A stretch of 64,000 nucleotides of DNA from Rothia dentocariosa ATCC 17931 (GCF_000164695.2 NC_014643.1:620001-684000), one strand, 5' to 3'. Counted from the first letter of the stretch, positions 28,281-37,958 are shown. A program made the numbers and translations. Notes: generated by a model not told the origin, from the sequence alone.

Positions 28281-29404
28281 TAGCGCACCTCCTGTACGCG
28301 GGTTACGGTCTTCAGCTCGGCAACCGCGGCATCAATACTCGTCACATCGCCAAGAAGTTCAAGGGTGAGGGTTCCGTAGGCTTTCCCCTGCAAGGTCTCA
28401 ATGCCGCCGTGCACAATATTGAAGCGCACGTTCCGCGAGCCCAGGTACGCCAGGATTTTGCCGAGTTCCTGGTTGCCTTCCACGATCTCGACGTTCACCA
28501 GGTAGCCCTTGTGGTTCTTGCGCAGCGCGGCAGCCGCATCGCCGGTGGGGCTCTGCTTGACGGTGGTCGCCACGAATCGTTGCGCAACCTCGGTCTGCGG
28601 ATTCGAGAAAACCTCGTAAACGCTTCCGGTTTCGACCACGCGGCCTTCTTCCATGACCGCCACACGATCGGCGATCGAGGAAACAACATCCATTTCGTGG
28701 GTAATCACGATAACCGTAATCCCAAGCTCACGATTGACCTCTTTGAGCAGCTCAAGTACCTCATGCGTGGTTTCCGGGTCAAGGGCGCTGGTTGCTTCAT
28801 CCGCCAACAGCAGGGAGGGCTTCGTGGCAAGCGCACGGGCGATACCCACGCGCTGTTTCTGCCCGCCGGAAAGCTGGCTCGGGTAGTATTTCGCGCGGTC
28901 TGCCAAGCCCACGAATTCGAGCATCTCCTGCACGCGTTTGGTGCGTTCTCCTTTGCTCCATCCGGCAACCTTGAGCGGGAACTCCACGTTTTGGGCTACG
29001 GTGCGCGAGTTCATGAGGTTGAACTGCTGGAAGATCATGCCGATATTGGTACGGACTTTTTGCAGCTCAAGGTCACGTTTACCGGAAATCTCGAAGCCGT
29101 CTACGGTTAGGGTGCCGCTGGTGGTGCTCTCCAGCCCGTTGATCAGGCGCACCAGGGTGGATTTGCCTGCGCCCGAGTAGCCGATAATCGCGAAGATCTC
29201 GCCCTTCTTGACGGTGAGGGAAACGTTTTTGACGGCGGCAACTTCTTTTTTGCCCTTGCCGAAAATTTTGGAGACGTTATCGATCGTGACCATGGGCTCG
29301 GCGCCGGTGTCCGCTGCGCCGGGGCTGATGAGGGTGTTAGTGCCCTTCGGTGTGGTGGCGCCGGGCTCTGGGTTCTTCGCCCACGGGGCTGCCTGTTCGC
29401 TCAC
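28280..29404 (-). CDS. metN: Methionine ABC transporter ATP-binding protein
   Basis: 374 residues. ATPase domain with Walker A GYSGAGKSTLVRLING, signature LSGGQKQRVGIARAL and Walker B LLLADEATSALDP, then a C-terminal NIL (ACT-like) domain (LVNVEIVEGNQELG...) that binds methionine and inhibits transport when the cell is replete. A ~45-residue N-terminal extension precedes the ATPase. The start is GTG with a weak upstream AGAGAG. Confidence 0.94.
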   Translation of the reverse strand: MSEQAAPWAKNPEPGATTPKGTNTLISPGAADTGAEPMVTIDNVSKIFGKGKKEVAAVKNVSLTVKKGEIFAIIGYSGAGKSTLVRLINGLESTTSGTLTVDGFEISGKRDLELQKVRTNIGMIFQQFNLMNSRTVAQNVEFPLKVAGWSKGERTKRVQEMLEFVGLADRAKYYPSQLSGGQKQRVGIARALATKPSLLLADEATSALDPETTHEVLELLKEVNRELGITVIVITHEMDVVSSIADRVAVMEEGRVVETGSVYEVFSNPQTEVAQRFVATTVKQSPTGDAAAALRKNHKGYLVNVEIVEGNQELGKILAYLGSRNVRFNIVHGGIETLQGKAYGTLTLELLGDVTSIDAAVAELKTVTRVQEVR

Positions 29405-29594
29405 TGTACGCTCTCTTTGCTCTCGTGTGTTTTAGGGCTGGGGCAAAATACGCCGGATGCGCTCGTACTCGGCGGCGCGCATCCGCATGTATTCACCCCA
29501 GGGACGGCAAAGGCGGTAAGCCGGTTTTCGCCTAGTTTTTCAGGGAAATTCCGGGTTACCGCATTTACCGTGTGCACTCATGCACGTGTCTGTT

Positions 29595-30461
29595 TTACTT
29601 GCGAAGCGCCGATTCTTCTTTCTGCAGCGCCTGCTTCAGTTCGTCCTGGGAGAGGTTCACCTCAACCGCAGTGTTCTTGGAGTCTTCCTTCACGGCATCC
29701 TGCACAGGCTGGGTGTGGAAGATTTCAACGACCTTCTTGTAGGTTTCGTCGTCTACCTTATCCTTCTGCGCCACGAACAGGTTCACGTAGCGGCGGGCGT
29801 CGGGGTTGTTGGGGTCGTCCTGCGCGAGGGCGTCCGAGGGGTTCAGACCCGCATCCGCCAAGAAGGTGTTATTGATGACGGAGGCGTCCACGGAGTCCAG
29901 GGATACCACGGTCTGCGATGCGTCCACGGGGGTCACCTTGACCTTGGACTTCTCGGTGTCAATATCGTCGTGGGTGGGGCTGTGCACGTCAGACTTGAGG
30001 GTTACCAGGTTCTGGGCCTTCAGCAGCAGAATGGCGCGCGCCTCGTTCACGGGGTCGTTCGGGACGGCAATGGTACCGTCCTGGGGAATTTCGTCTACCT
30101 TCTTGTGCTTCTGTGAGAAGAGAGCCATGGGGTAAATATTGGTTGAACCGACGATCTGCAGATCTTTACCCGAGTTCACGTTGTAGCTCGCCAGGTATGC
30201 GATGTGCTGGAAGCGGTTCAGGTCGGTATCACCCGATTCCACGGAGGGGTTGGGCTGGTTGTAGTCGGTAAATTCCTGGTATTCGATGTCGATACCCTGC
30301 TTGGCGGCTTCTTCCTTGAGCACGTCGTTAGCTTTCTCGGTGCCGACCACGCCGATGGTGACCTTCTTGTTGTTACCGTTACCGTTGTTCGAGGAGGAAC
30401 CGCAGGCGGCGAGGCTGAAGACGAGAGGTACAACTGCCAGTGCAGCAACAAATTTTTTCAC
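29595..30461 (-). CDS. metQ: Methionine-binding lipoprotein, MetQ/NlpA family
   Basis: 288 residues. The lipoprotein signal peptide ends in the lipobox SLAAC with Cys20 as lipidation site, followed by a Ser/Asn/Gly linker and the NlpA fold (VTIGVVGTEKANDV; later NIYPMALFSQKHK; AIPV-like AVPNDPVNEARAL region). It delivers methionine to MetNI at the outer face of the membrane. The start is a GTG. It is separated from metN by 190 bases. I found no SAM riboswitch in the 248-base leader. Confidence 0.9.
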   Translation of the reverse strand: MKKFVAALAVVPLVFSLAACGSSSNNGNGNNKKVTIGVVGTEKANDVLKEEAAKQGIDIEYQEFTDYNQPNPSVESGDTDLNRFQHIAYLASYNVNSGKDLQIVGSTNIYPMALFSQKHKKVDEIPQDGTIAVPNDPVNEARAILLLKAQNLVTLKSDVHSPTHDDIDTEKSKVKVTPVDASQTVVSLDSVDASVINNTFLADAGLNPSDALAQDDPNNPDARRYVNLFVAQKDKVDDETYKKVVEIFHTQPVQDAVKEDSKNTAVEVNLSQDELKQALQKEESALRK

Positions 30462-30709
30462 GGCTATGAAACTTTCTGTTGTTTGGGTTTACGATGCGCC
30501 ACCACGTGCACGATTTAACTCCTGTGCGGGTGGTTCCCGGGTTTCCGGGGGTGTTTACCCATTAGAGCATGCCCCCGGCTGTGGGTGGTAGTTATTTGGC
30601 CCCACTGTGACACACTCCGTCAAGCTCGTCATATTTCTTAACATTTTGGGTAATATTAGAGTTGCCACGTCTAATCCATGATGCTTATTTCGATTGCGGA
30701 CGAATTAAG

Positions 30710-33700
30710 TTACGATAAATACATACGCATTACAAAGGTGTCTAGAATAGACTCATGCAACGAAATATCATCACCTTGACTTGCCAAGATATGAATTTCT
30801 TCAGATAACCTAGCCACTTGCTGGTGAATCTCGTTATTTGAATCATACTGAGGGACCATTATATTTTTTAGGACATCAACTCCTCGATTTAATCCCACTC
30901 CATATGTATCTATTAGAGTCCGCACACTTGGAGAATTCAAAACACCTGATAGATAGTATGCTTCTAGCATAGACTCGGTACTTACCATTAGAACCTTAGA
31001 GTCAATTACTACAGGTTTATCTTGACCACCAAATATTGATAAATCACTCATAGGCAAAGTGCTATAGGGGCCAATAGCAACAGCAGATGAGCTAGAAGCC
31101 TGTTCTTTCCAAACAACTTTATAATCTGAAAAAGTATACTTTCCTACATTGTCTAAACGGTACCAAGGATGAATCTTAGGATCATAGAACTTTCCATTTT
31201 GCTTTCGGCTTGCATTAAGCCCTTCCCGATAATATTCTAACCATTTATAGGTGAGAAAAGCAGTCTTAGCCATACCTACCTCATCCATCCCGTAAGGAGT
31301 TTCAGGAGTATGCGGGACTAACATAAATTCATTAGATACTACCTTCCAACGATGAATATTCCTCCCACCTAACATAGGATACACATAAGTATCCTCGATA
31401 ATTCCAGGATGCTCACCACGATCTTTGATATCTTTGCGACGCTGCCTGGACATATCATTTACAACGCTGATTAAATTATCACCCAAAGGTTCTGGCCTTT
31501 TAAGAATATACACCCCCTTTGCACCAGCTGGTTCTATTCCTTTACGGCCACGATAATATGGCTTCTTACCATGCAATAATATATTGTCAACCATGTTAAT
31601 CTTCTCGGCAGACAACGTCGCCCAAGAGGATTGAATATCCGATGAATCAATAGGCTTCACTGACTTTCGGGTTTTGTAAATCTTTCCTGAGACCTCATCC
31701 CAAGTGTCATGAGCGTCAAATATTTCCTTATTAGCTTTATAATTCCATTCATACCACATATTCATGGGATAAGTATTTTGGGTACCTTTTTCTAATAGTA
31801 TACCTATTGTGCGAACCGTATGTTTGGGTTTAAAAATCTGCAAAGTATTATAGTCATCAACTAAACATACTTTAATCGGGATATCTTGATCATTACGTGT
31901 AATCCTAAACTTCCTAAAGCCATGCCCGCCTTTTGTAGATTTAACAAAGGTCCATGGCAACAAGAAATATAATTTACCACCAAAATTTAAATACTGATCC
32001 AGAGCAACATAAGTAACCGCCATTCCAAAATCATCGTGTGTAGTTTTTTTATCATATGCGTTTTTTTCAAAAATTCCATAACTTTTCCAAACCTCTAAAG
32101 TTCCGTGTCGATATGTCCTGCTCATTGACTTCCAAGATATCCAGGGCGGGTTACCAACAACGTAGTCAAATTTATTTTTAAGCAATACAGGAGCAAAACT
32201 ATTCTTAAGAATCTTTCCCCAAAATGAATCTCGAGCGCTCCTATGGAGTAGCGTAAGATCTTCATACATTGTCTTCACAGCCTCTTTTTGGGTTTCAGTC
32301 AAATTAAATTTATCTAAAACCATAATAGAAAATATCGCATATCCTCGACTATTAGCTATAGACTCAGTAACCCCGTCCAAAAACTCACTAGCCTCACTGA
32401 ATGTATCAAATTTCGGAATTTCAAAATCCCCTACAGAAGTGCTAGCAACAACCAACTCACTTTTCTGTTCGCTATATACAACAGGGGATAGAACGGAATC
32501 TGCTATATAAATTGGAATAGTAATATTCAAGTCTTTCGTCAATATTTCCTCATCAATAGAAGAAAAAAGCGTCAAAATATAGTTAGCTTTTGCAGATATC
32601 GCAGATATTGGGTTGAGGTCGAACCCTACTATATTATTAACTATATTTTTAATATCTTCTGTCCCAATATTATATTCCTTCTTCGAAACAACCCGTTTTA
32701 GTGCCTGAATAAGAAAAGCTCCTGACCCACAAGTTGGATCAATAAGCCTAGCTTCTATATCACCCGTATATCCCACACGATCGAGAGCATGTTCAACAAT
32801 CCAATCCGGCGAGAAATACTCCCCAAGCAAGTGCCTCACTTTATCAGGTATTAGCGACATATATATTTCTTGTAGAATATCCTGAACCGTTTCTGGTTTT
32901 AACTTAAAGGTTGCCAAATCCAACTTATTTATATTCTCTTGAACATCATTAATTACATCTTGCATCATGATTTGATGTTCTTTACTAAAGTTATCCCCAC
33001 CTATATATGTAAACCACTCATAATAATGAATTTCAAAAAAGTTATTTATTTTTTTAGAATTATAAGTTTCATTACCTTCAAATATTTCAATTATATCGCT
33101 CCATTTTAAATTAAATCCAATATCTATAGTTGGATCTGAAACTATTTTTATAAAACTATTGATAAGCAACTTAAGAACTAGATTAAAATAAGTTTGTGTC
33201 GAGAATAGAAATAATTTATAGTCTACAGTATTATCGATATTATATAACTCTCGAATTGCATCAGATGTGGCATTAAATTCCGTCTCCTGAGATACATCAC
33301 CAAACATAACTCCGAAACTTCTATCCCACTCATTGAACAAAGTCATAATTCGAGTTGGAGATTTATCATAATTATATTTATTATAATTATCTAAAATTAT
33401 ACTATATATATTCTTTATAGCATTAGAAACATAAACTTTTTCTGGACCAAACAAGCTAACAAGGTTATTTTTGCTCATTTTTAATTTATTCATTGCGTTA
33501 AAAAGTGAGATTATTTCCTTTATACCTTCACGCAGATTATAAACTTTATGCACAAATTTATAGGGAAGCTTCCTAAGTGAACTTTGAGAAGATTCAAACC
33601 TTGTCCTAGTTAAATCAATGTCTTGCAAATCGCCTGATTTCATAAACCTAGAGATGATCCACTGTTTACCATCAAATCCAACTCCAAATGTATCAAGAAT

Positions 33701-34039
33701 TGAATCATCTACATCGTTATTTTCTATAGAATTTATAATATACTGGTACAATCCACTATCATTAATTTTAGATTTTCGTCCATATAATGCTTCATTTATA
33801 CCCGTATTTTTTGAGAAATAATTATATTTTTTATATTCGATAACAATATTTCCTACAGTTGCATCTGCCCTGCCTCCTTTTTTAAAATTATGCTCAGACA
33901 GAAATTTAACGTGAGGTGCATATATCTTACGTATTGGTTCGATTATGCTACTATATGTATGTATTTTTATATCATCTTCATTAGCAAAAGTTTGATTTTT
34001 AAATGAATCTAGAATACTGTCAATATTTATATCTTGCAC
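30710..34039 (-). CDS. Single-polypeptide restriction-modification enzyme, Eco57I/type IIG-like
   Basis: 1109 residues. A PD-(D/E)xK-like nuclease site lies near the N-terminus (Asp59 and Glu68-Tyr-Lys70 in GRADATVGNIVIEYKKY). A helical region follows, then an N6-adenine methyltransferase with motif I DPTCGSGAFLIQAL (434-447) and motif IV GNPPWISW (629-636), and a C-terminal target-recognition part. Enzymes of this layout cut and methylate DNA from one chain and need no separate S subunit. The start is a GTG behind AGGGGAG. The gene is strikingly AT-rich against GC-rich flanks, which points to recent horizontal transfer. A stand-alone methyltransferase with a dead nuclease is the alternative. 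Confidence 0.82.
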   Translation of the reverse strand: MQDINIDSILDSFKNQTFANEDDIKIHTYSSIIEPIRKIYAPHVKFLSEHNFKKGGRADATVGNIVIEYKKYNYFSKNTGINEALYGRKSKINDSGLYQYIINSIENNDVDDSILDTFGVGFDGKQWIISRFMKSGDLQDIDLTRTRFESSQSSLRKLPYKFVHKVYNLREGIKEIISLFNAMNKLKMSKNNLVSLFGPEKVYVSNAIKNIYSIILDNYNKYNYDKSPTRIMTLFNEWDRSFGVMFGDVSQETEFNATSDAIRELYNIDNTVDYKLFLFSTQTYFNLVLKLLINSFIKIVSDPTIDIGFNLKWSDIIEIFEGNETYNSKKINNFFEIHYYEWFTYIGGDNFSKEHQIMMQDVINDVQENINKLDLATFKLKPETVQDILQEIYMSLIPDKVRHLLGEYFSPDWIVEHALDRVGYTGDIEARLIDPTCGSGAFLIQALKRVVSKKEYNIGTEDIKNIVNNIVGFDLNPISAISAKANYILTLFSSIDEEILTKDLNITIPIYIADSVLSPVVYSEQKSELVVASTSVGDFEIPKFDTFSEASEFLDGVTESIANSRGYAIFSIMVLDKFNLTETQKEAVKTMYEDLTLLHRSARDSFWGKILKNSFAPVLLKNKFDYVVGNPPWISWKSMSRTYRHGTLEVWKSYGIFEKNAYDKKTTHDDFGMAVTYVALDQYLNFGGKLYFLLPWTFVKSTKGGHGFRKFRITRNDQDIPIKVCLVDDYNTLQIFKPKHTVRTIGILLEKGTQNTYPMNMWYEWNYKANKEIFDAHDTWDEVSGKIYKTRKSVKPIDSSDIQSSWATLSAEKINMVDNILLHGKKPYYRGRKGIEPAGAKGVYILKRPEPLGDNLISVVNDMSRQRRKDIKDRGEHPGIIEDTYVYPMLGGRNIHRWKVVSNEFMLVPHTPETPYGMDEVGMAKTAFLTYKWLEYYREGLNASRKQNGKFYDPKIHPWYRLDNVGKYTFSDYKVVWKEQASSSSAVAIGPYSTLPMSDLSIFGGQDKPVVIDSKVLMVSTESMLEAYYLSGVLNSPSVRTLIDTYGVGLNRGVDVLKNIMVPQYDSNNEIHQQVARLSEEIHILASQGDDISLHESILDTFVMRMYLS

Positions 34040-34110
34040 GTAGCACTCCCCTAAAATCTTCCCTGCACAGCAATACTATTGTAACCTCAAATTTCAAAAT
34101 AGAATAATCT

Positions 34111-34932
34111 TTATATTATTATGCTATCCGAACGTACGTTGTTAAGCGGCTGGTAAAACACGACGGCAGTCGCCACGAACCCGCCCTCGATAACCCAGCC
34201 GCCGGGCAGAACCGGAGCATCCGGCATAGTTAGGATGCGCGCCGTGAAGGTACCGCGCGCATCCTCTCCCCTACGCCCCGCCGCAGATTCGACGTCGCAG
34301 GCTACGGAAATATCGCTCACGTCAAAACCGCGAAAACCCAGGGGGTACCAGGTTTTGAGCGCCGCCTCTTTCGCAGAAAAAAGCACCTTCGAGTAGACCC
34401 CGAAGGCAAACCGCTTTTCTTCGTCGCGCACAATAAGCTCTTGCACGGCGGCAGAGAGCGGTACCGCGGGCTCAACATCAATCCCGATGCCCGCATAGCG
34501 GTGTGCCGAGGCGACCGCCGCCGCACGATACCCGGCGCAGTGGGTCATGCTCCCCACAACCCCGGCAGGCCAGGCGGGCGAACCATCGGCGCGCGGCACG
34601 AACACGGGCTCAGTCGGCGGTTCGGTGGGCTCGGGTTCCCGCAGGTACAGCCGTTTGAGCGCCAGTCGGGCGCAGGAGCGTGCCGTAGTCGCCTCGCGCA
34701 CGCGCTTGGGGACGGCGCTGGCGAAATACTCCCGTTCAGCATCGCGAAGGTGCCCGAAATCGCCGGTGGTTTCTGCCACGTATATATCCGGCGGGAGCAG
34801 GCTTCGCATCAGCGATTCACCCGTGTTCTCGGCGGTGCTCATAAGATGCTCAAGCCCCCGCGAATTTTCGGTGCCGCCCGTGTTCTCGGAGCCCTTCATC
34901 TCGTCAAATGCTGCTTTCACGCGGTTCACCAT
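34111..34932 (-). CDS. 4'-phosphopantetheinyl transferase, Sfp/EntD type
   Basis: 273 residues. It carries VVGSMTHCAGYRAAAVA, the Mg-binding GIGIDVEPAVPL and the KxxxxK motif FSAKEAALKTWYPLG. It transfers phosphopantetheine from CoA to a serine of carrier proteins. Sfp/EntD enzymes serve secondary metabolism, unlike AcpS, so its position at the end of this cluster suggests it activates the ACP at 42516. The first ~41 residues are a hydrophilic extension with no clear ribosome-binding site; an internal ATG (residue 42) is a possible start. Confidence 0.9.
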   Translation of the reverse strand: MVNRVKAAFDEMKGSENTGGTENSRGLEHLMSTAENTGESLMRSLLPPDIYVAETTGDFGHLRDAEREYFASAVPKRVREATTARSCARLALKRLYLREPEPTEPPTEPVFVPRADGSPAWPAGVVGSMTHCAGYRAAAVASAHRYAGIGIDVEPAVPLSAAVQELIVRDEEKRFAFGVYSKVLFSAKEAALKTWYPLGFRGFDVSDISVACDVESAAGRRGEDARGTFTARILTMPDAPVLPGGWVIEGGFVATAVVFYQPLNNVRSDSIII

Positions 34933-34965
34933 ACCATTACCGCCGCATCCGCTGAGGTATTGTGC

Positions 34966-35775
34966 CTAGTCAAAGGACGGAATTTCGCCCCGTTGCATAG
35001 CGTGCACTGCATTGCGGAAATCTTCGGTAAGCACACCGCGGGCGAAGAACTCGTGCTCGGCGTGCATATGTTCCTCAAGTTCCACAACATAGCGCGCGGC
35101 CAGCATAGACTTGGCGGCACGCACCGTATGAGAGGCCGAACCGGCAATCTGCTCCGCGAGCTGTTCGGCGCATGCATTCAGCTCACCCGGCTCTGACACC
35201 CGATGTACCAGCGAAAGCTCCTGCGCACGCGCGGCACGCAGAATCGGCTGAGTGTATAACAGCTCGGTGGCGGCGCTGAACCCGGCGTAGCGCGGTAAGA
35301 ACCAGCTCATCCCGCCGTCCGTGGAGGCCCCAATCATACCGTAGGCAATATTGAGTTTGGTGCGCGGTTCGGCCACGCGCAGATCGCATGCGAGCGCTAA
35401 GGACATGCCCGCCCCCGCCGCCTGCCCGTTAATGGCGGCGATAAAGGGGATGGGCGCGGCAACGATCCCTAGAATAATGTCTTCGAGCAGGCGCGCGAGT
35501 TCGCGGCTGTACGCTAAGGATTCTTCTTTTTCGCGCGACATGCCTTCGGCGAAGTCGTCGTAGCTGCCGCCTAGGCTGAAGTCCTGCCCGGCTCCGGTGA
35601 GCACGGCAGCTTTGAGCGTGTCGTCCTCGTGCAGCCGGTTGAGCACCTCGCGCAGTTCGGTCGCCAGGTGGCGGCTGAGGGTGTTGCGGTTTTCGGGCTG
35701 ATTCAGGGTCACATATGCGATGCTGCCGCGGCGTTCGAGGAGTACGGCGGGGTTATCTGCGGTGTTGTTAGTCAT
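34966..35775 (-). CDS. Enoyl-CoA hydratase/isomerase family protein (crotonase)
   Basis: About 269 residues. Crotonase fold with oxyanion-hole segments TGAGQDFSLGGSYDDF and INGQAAGAGMSLALACDL and a GMIGASTDGGMSWFLPR active-site loop that has Asp where hydratases have Glu, closer to PaaG-like isomerases. I placed the start at the ATG at 35775, whose first codons overlap the MaoC stop (ATGACTAAC); a longer frame to 35868 lies inside the MaoC gene. It may hydrate, isomerise or hydrolyse an acyl intermediate of the cluster. Confidence 0.85.
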   Translation of the reverse strand: MTNNTADNPAVLLERRGSIAYVTLNQPENRNTLSRHLATELREVLNRLHEDDTLKAAVLTGAGQDFSLGGSYDDFAEGMSREKEESLAYSRELARLLEDIILGIVAAPIPFIAAINGQAAGAGMSLALACDLRVAEPRTKLNIAYGMIGASTDGGMSWFLPRYAGFSAATELLYTQPILRAARAQELSLVHRVSEPGELNACAEQLAEQIAGSASHTVRAAKSMLAARYVVELEEHMHAEHEFFARGVLTEDFRNAVHAMQRGEIPSFD

Positions 35776-36217
35776 GAAGTACCATCCGAACTGTGGCTGT
35801 TGTGGCGGGTTTGCTCTGGCCTTTAACATGCACGGCAACACGAATTTCGGCGAGGGTGGCATCCCCAAAGTCTTCGGCGCTCACGATTGATGCGCTGCCG
35901 CATACCTGCGAGTCCACCGGCACGGCGCTGCGGAACCTGGCGGCACTCACCCCGGCGTTCACGAGCATAGAGGTGCCCTCTGCGGGGAGCAGCTGCCCGG
36001 CGAAGGTGATGGCGAGGCTCAGCAGATACGCTCCGTGCACGATGGTGCCGCCGAAGGGGGTGTGCGCCGCGCGGTACGGGTCTGTGTGAATCCACTGGGT
36101 GTCGCCGGTGAGCTCGCCGAAGCGGTTGATGTTTTGCTGGCTGATGCGCATCCAGGGGGTTTCACCCAGGGGTTCGCCGATGCGCGCGCTCAGGTCGGCG
36201 GTGCGTTCCGCGGTCAT
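35768..36217 (-). CDS. MaoC-like (R)-specific enoyl hydratase
   Basis: 149 residues, single hotdog domain with the MaoC hydratase motif TGDTQWIHTDPYRA and FGGTIVHGAYLLSL; the Asp/His pair of the active site is present. It would interconvert 2-enoyl and 3-hydroxyacyl thioesters, supplying the dehydration step not otherwise seen in the cluster. It overlaps the lipoyl-protein gene by four bases and the crotonase start by eight. Confidence 0.87.
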   Translation of the reverse strand: MTAERTADLSARIGEPLGETPWMRISQQNINRFGELTGDTQWIHTDPYRAAHTPFGGTIVHGAYLLSLAITFAGQLLPAEGTSMLVNAGVSAARFRSAVPVDSQVCGSASIVSAEDFGDATLAEIRVAVHVKGQSKPATTATVRMVLHD

Positions 36218-36867
36218 GATGCGCCTCCGGCGGCTTGATCGGCGGCAGTTTGTACGTCTTCGGGGGTGATAGCGCCGCCTGCGCCGGTTCCGGTGACAGT
36301 TTTCAGATCGACCCCGAGGGAGCGGGCGAGCCTGCGCACGGCGGGCGAAACTTTGGCACCCGAACGGGCCTTGCCGCCTTGAGTTTTGGCGGATTTTGGC
36401 GGCAGCGCGGTACCGGTGCCGCCTGGTTTGATGGGCATTTTGCCCCTGCCTACCAGGTGTTTGCTCTCTCCTGCGCCGGGTTTGGCGGGGAGCTTGTCGG
36501 CTGAATCCTTCGCGGGGGTTTCTGCACCAGCCGTGGGCGCCTGGGCCTGCGGGGTGGGGGTGCGCAGCTCGATGAGGGGCGCATCCACGTCGACAACCTG
36601 ACCGACCGGTTCGAGCAGACGCACCACGGTGCCTGCGACCGGCGAGGGGATTTCGACCGTGGATTTAGCGGTTTCGACCACTACGAGCACCTGATCCAGT
36701 TCAACCTGCTGCCCTTCGCTGATGAGCCACTCGATAATCTCGCCCGAGCGAAGCCCCTCCCCCAAATCCGGCAGGTAAAAGGTGAAGGGATAGCCGGAAG
36801 CGTCGGAGCCCTCGGGCGGTAAGGGATCGGGGCTCGGGGCGGATGAAGCGTTCGGTGTATCAGTCAT
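36214..36867 (-). CDS. Lipoyl-domain protein with E3-binding domain, acyltransferase domain absent
   Basis: 217 residues. A biotinyl/lipoyl domain (about 28-105) has the lipoyl lysine Lys68 in ETAKSTVEIPSP. After a Pro/Ala/Lys linker comes a peripheral-subunit-binding domain (about 170-212, SPAVRRLARSLGVDL and GAGGAITPEDV). The protein ends there: the catalytic acyltransferase domain of an E2, with its DHRxxDG motif, is missing. The stop overlaps the MaoC start by four bases. It can accept an acyl group from the adjacent E1 and dock E3, but the acyl transfer to CoA or ACP must be done by something else, perhaps the full E2 encoded at 55717. Confidence 0.85.
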   Translation of the reverse strand: MTDTPNASSAPSPDPLPPEGSDASGYPFTFYLPDLGEGLRSGEIIEWLISEGQQVELDQVLVVVETAKSTVEIPSPVAGTVVRLLEPVGQVVDVDAPLIELRTPTPQAQAPTAGAETPAKDSADKLPAKPGAGESKHLVGRGKMPIKPGGTGTALPPKSAKTQGGKARSGAKVSPAVRRLARSLGVDLKTVTGTGAGGAITPEDVQTAADQAAGGAS

Positions 36868-36878
36868 GCGTGTTTCTC

Positions 36879-37958
36879 CTAGTCATTCTCGGCGTAGAGG
36901 GTTGCGATAGCGCCCAGAATCTTCTCTTCATTCGGCAAATACAGGTGTTCCAGCCCGGGTGGCGGATAGGGCACGTCCAGACCGGTCACGCGCTCTACGG
37001 GGCGTTCTAAGTAGTCGAAACAGCGTGAGGTAATGCGCGCCACCACCTCGGCGCCGAATCCGCCGGTCTGCGGGGCCTCGTGTACCATGACGGCGCGGCC
37101 GGTGCGCATCACGCTTTCGCATACGGTGTGTTCGTCGAACGGGGTGAGGGTGCGCAGGTCGATCACCTCAACGCTGTACCCGTATTCGGCGGCGGTTTCG
37201 GCGGCGGCAAGCGCCATTGGTACCGTCGGCCCGTAGCTAATGAGGGTTACGTCCTCGCCGGGGCGGCAAATTCGTGCCTGCCCAATCGGCAGAGGATCCG
37301 CCGAGGTATCAAGGTCGCCCTCTTCCCAGTACAGACGCTTAGGTTCGTAGAAAATCACCGGGTCGTCGCTGCGAATCGCCTGGCGCAGCATATGGTAGGC
37401 ATCCGAAGGGTTCGAGGGGGTGTACACGTGCAGCCCGGGGGTATGCGCAGCGTACCCCTCCGAACTGTCGCTGTGATGCTCCACGGCACCCACCCCGCCG
37501 CCGTAGGGCATGCGCACCACTACGGGCATGGAAAGGTCGCCGCGCGTGCGGTTGCGCATTTTCGCCAGGTTGCTCACCATCTGTTCAAAGGCGGGGTACC
37601 CGAAAGCGTCAAACTGCATCTCGATCACGGGGCGGAACCCGTACATCGCCATGCCGATCGCGGCCCCCATAATCCCTGCCTCAGAAATGGGGGTGTCGAA
37701 GCAGCGTTCCTCGCCAAACCGTTCGGTCAGCCCGTCGGTCACACGGAAAACACCGCCGAGGGTGCCTACGTCCACGCCGAACATCACCACGCGGTCGTTA
37801 TGCTGCATTTCGTGGCCCAAGGCCAGGTTGAGGGCGCCTACCATTGAGGTTCGCTGCACCGCATCCGAGCGGGATTGGGTCGATTCCGGCGCCTGAGGTG
37901 CGGTGTCGGATGCGGTCTTCGCGCCGCGTACCTGAGTATCTGCTGCCTGCTGGCTCAT
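36879..37958 (-). CDS. 2-oxoacid dehydrogenase E1 beta subunit (cluster copy)
   Basis: 359 residues of the transketolase-like fold: ALNLALGHEMQHNDRVVMFG, FDTPISEAGIMGAAIGMA, PVVVRMPYGGGVGAVEHHS and VHEAPQTGGFGAEVVARI, the standard PDH/BCKDH beta features. A ~35-residue Ala/Gln-rich N-terminus is extra. The stop of the E1 alpha gene overlaps this start by four bases. With E1 alpha it would decarboxylate a 2-oxoacid and acylate the lipoyl protein. Substrate preference cannot be told; branched-chain 2-oxoacids are likely given the adjacent KAS III. Confidence 0.88.
   Translation of the reverse strand: MSQQAADTQVRGAKTASDTAPQAPESTQSRSDAVQRTSMVGALNLALGHEMQHNDRVVMFGVDVGTLGGVFRVTDGLTERFGEERCFDTPISEAGIMGAAIGMAMYGFRPVIEMQFDAFGYPAFEQMVSNLAKMRNRTRGDLSMPVVVRMPYGGGVGAVEHHSDSSEGYAAHTPGLHVYTPSNPSDAYHMLRQAIRSDDPVIFYEPKRLYWEEGDLDTSADPLPIGQARICRPGEDVTLISYGPTVPMALAAAETAAEYGYSVEVIDLRTLTPFDEHTVCESVMRTGRAVMVHEAPQTGGFGAEVVARITSRCFDYLERPVERVTGLDVPYPPPGLEHLYLPNEEKILGAIATLYAEND

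Noticed and set aside
30462..30709. Possible SAM riboswitch upstream of metQ
   Set aside because: The leader has GC-rich inverted repeats, but I could not match the conserved cores of SAM-I, SAM-II or SAM-IV.
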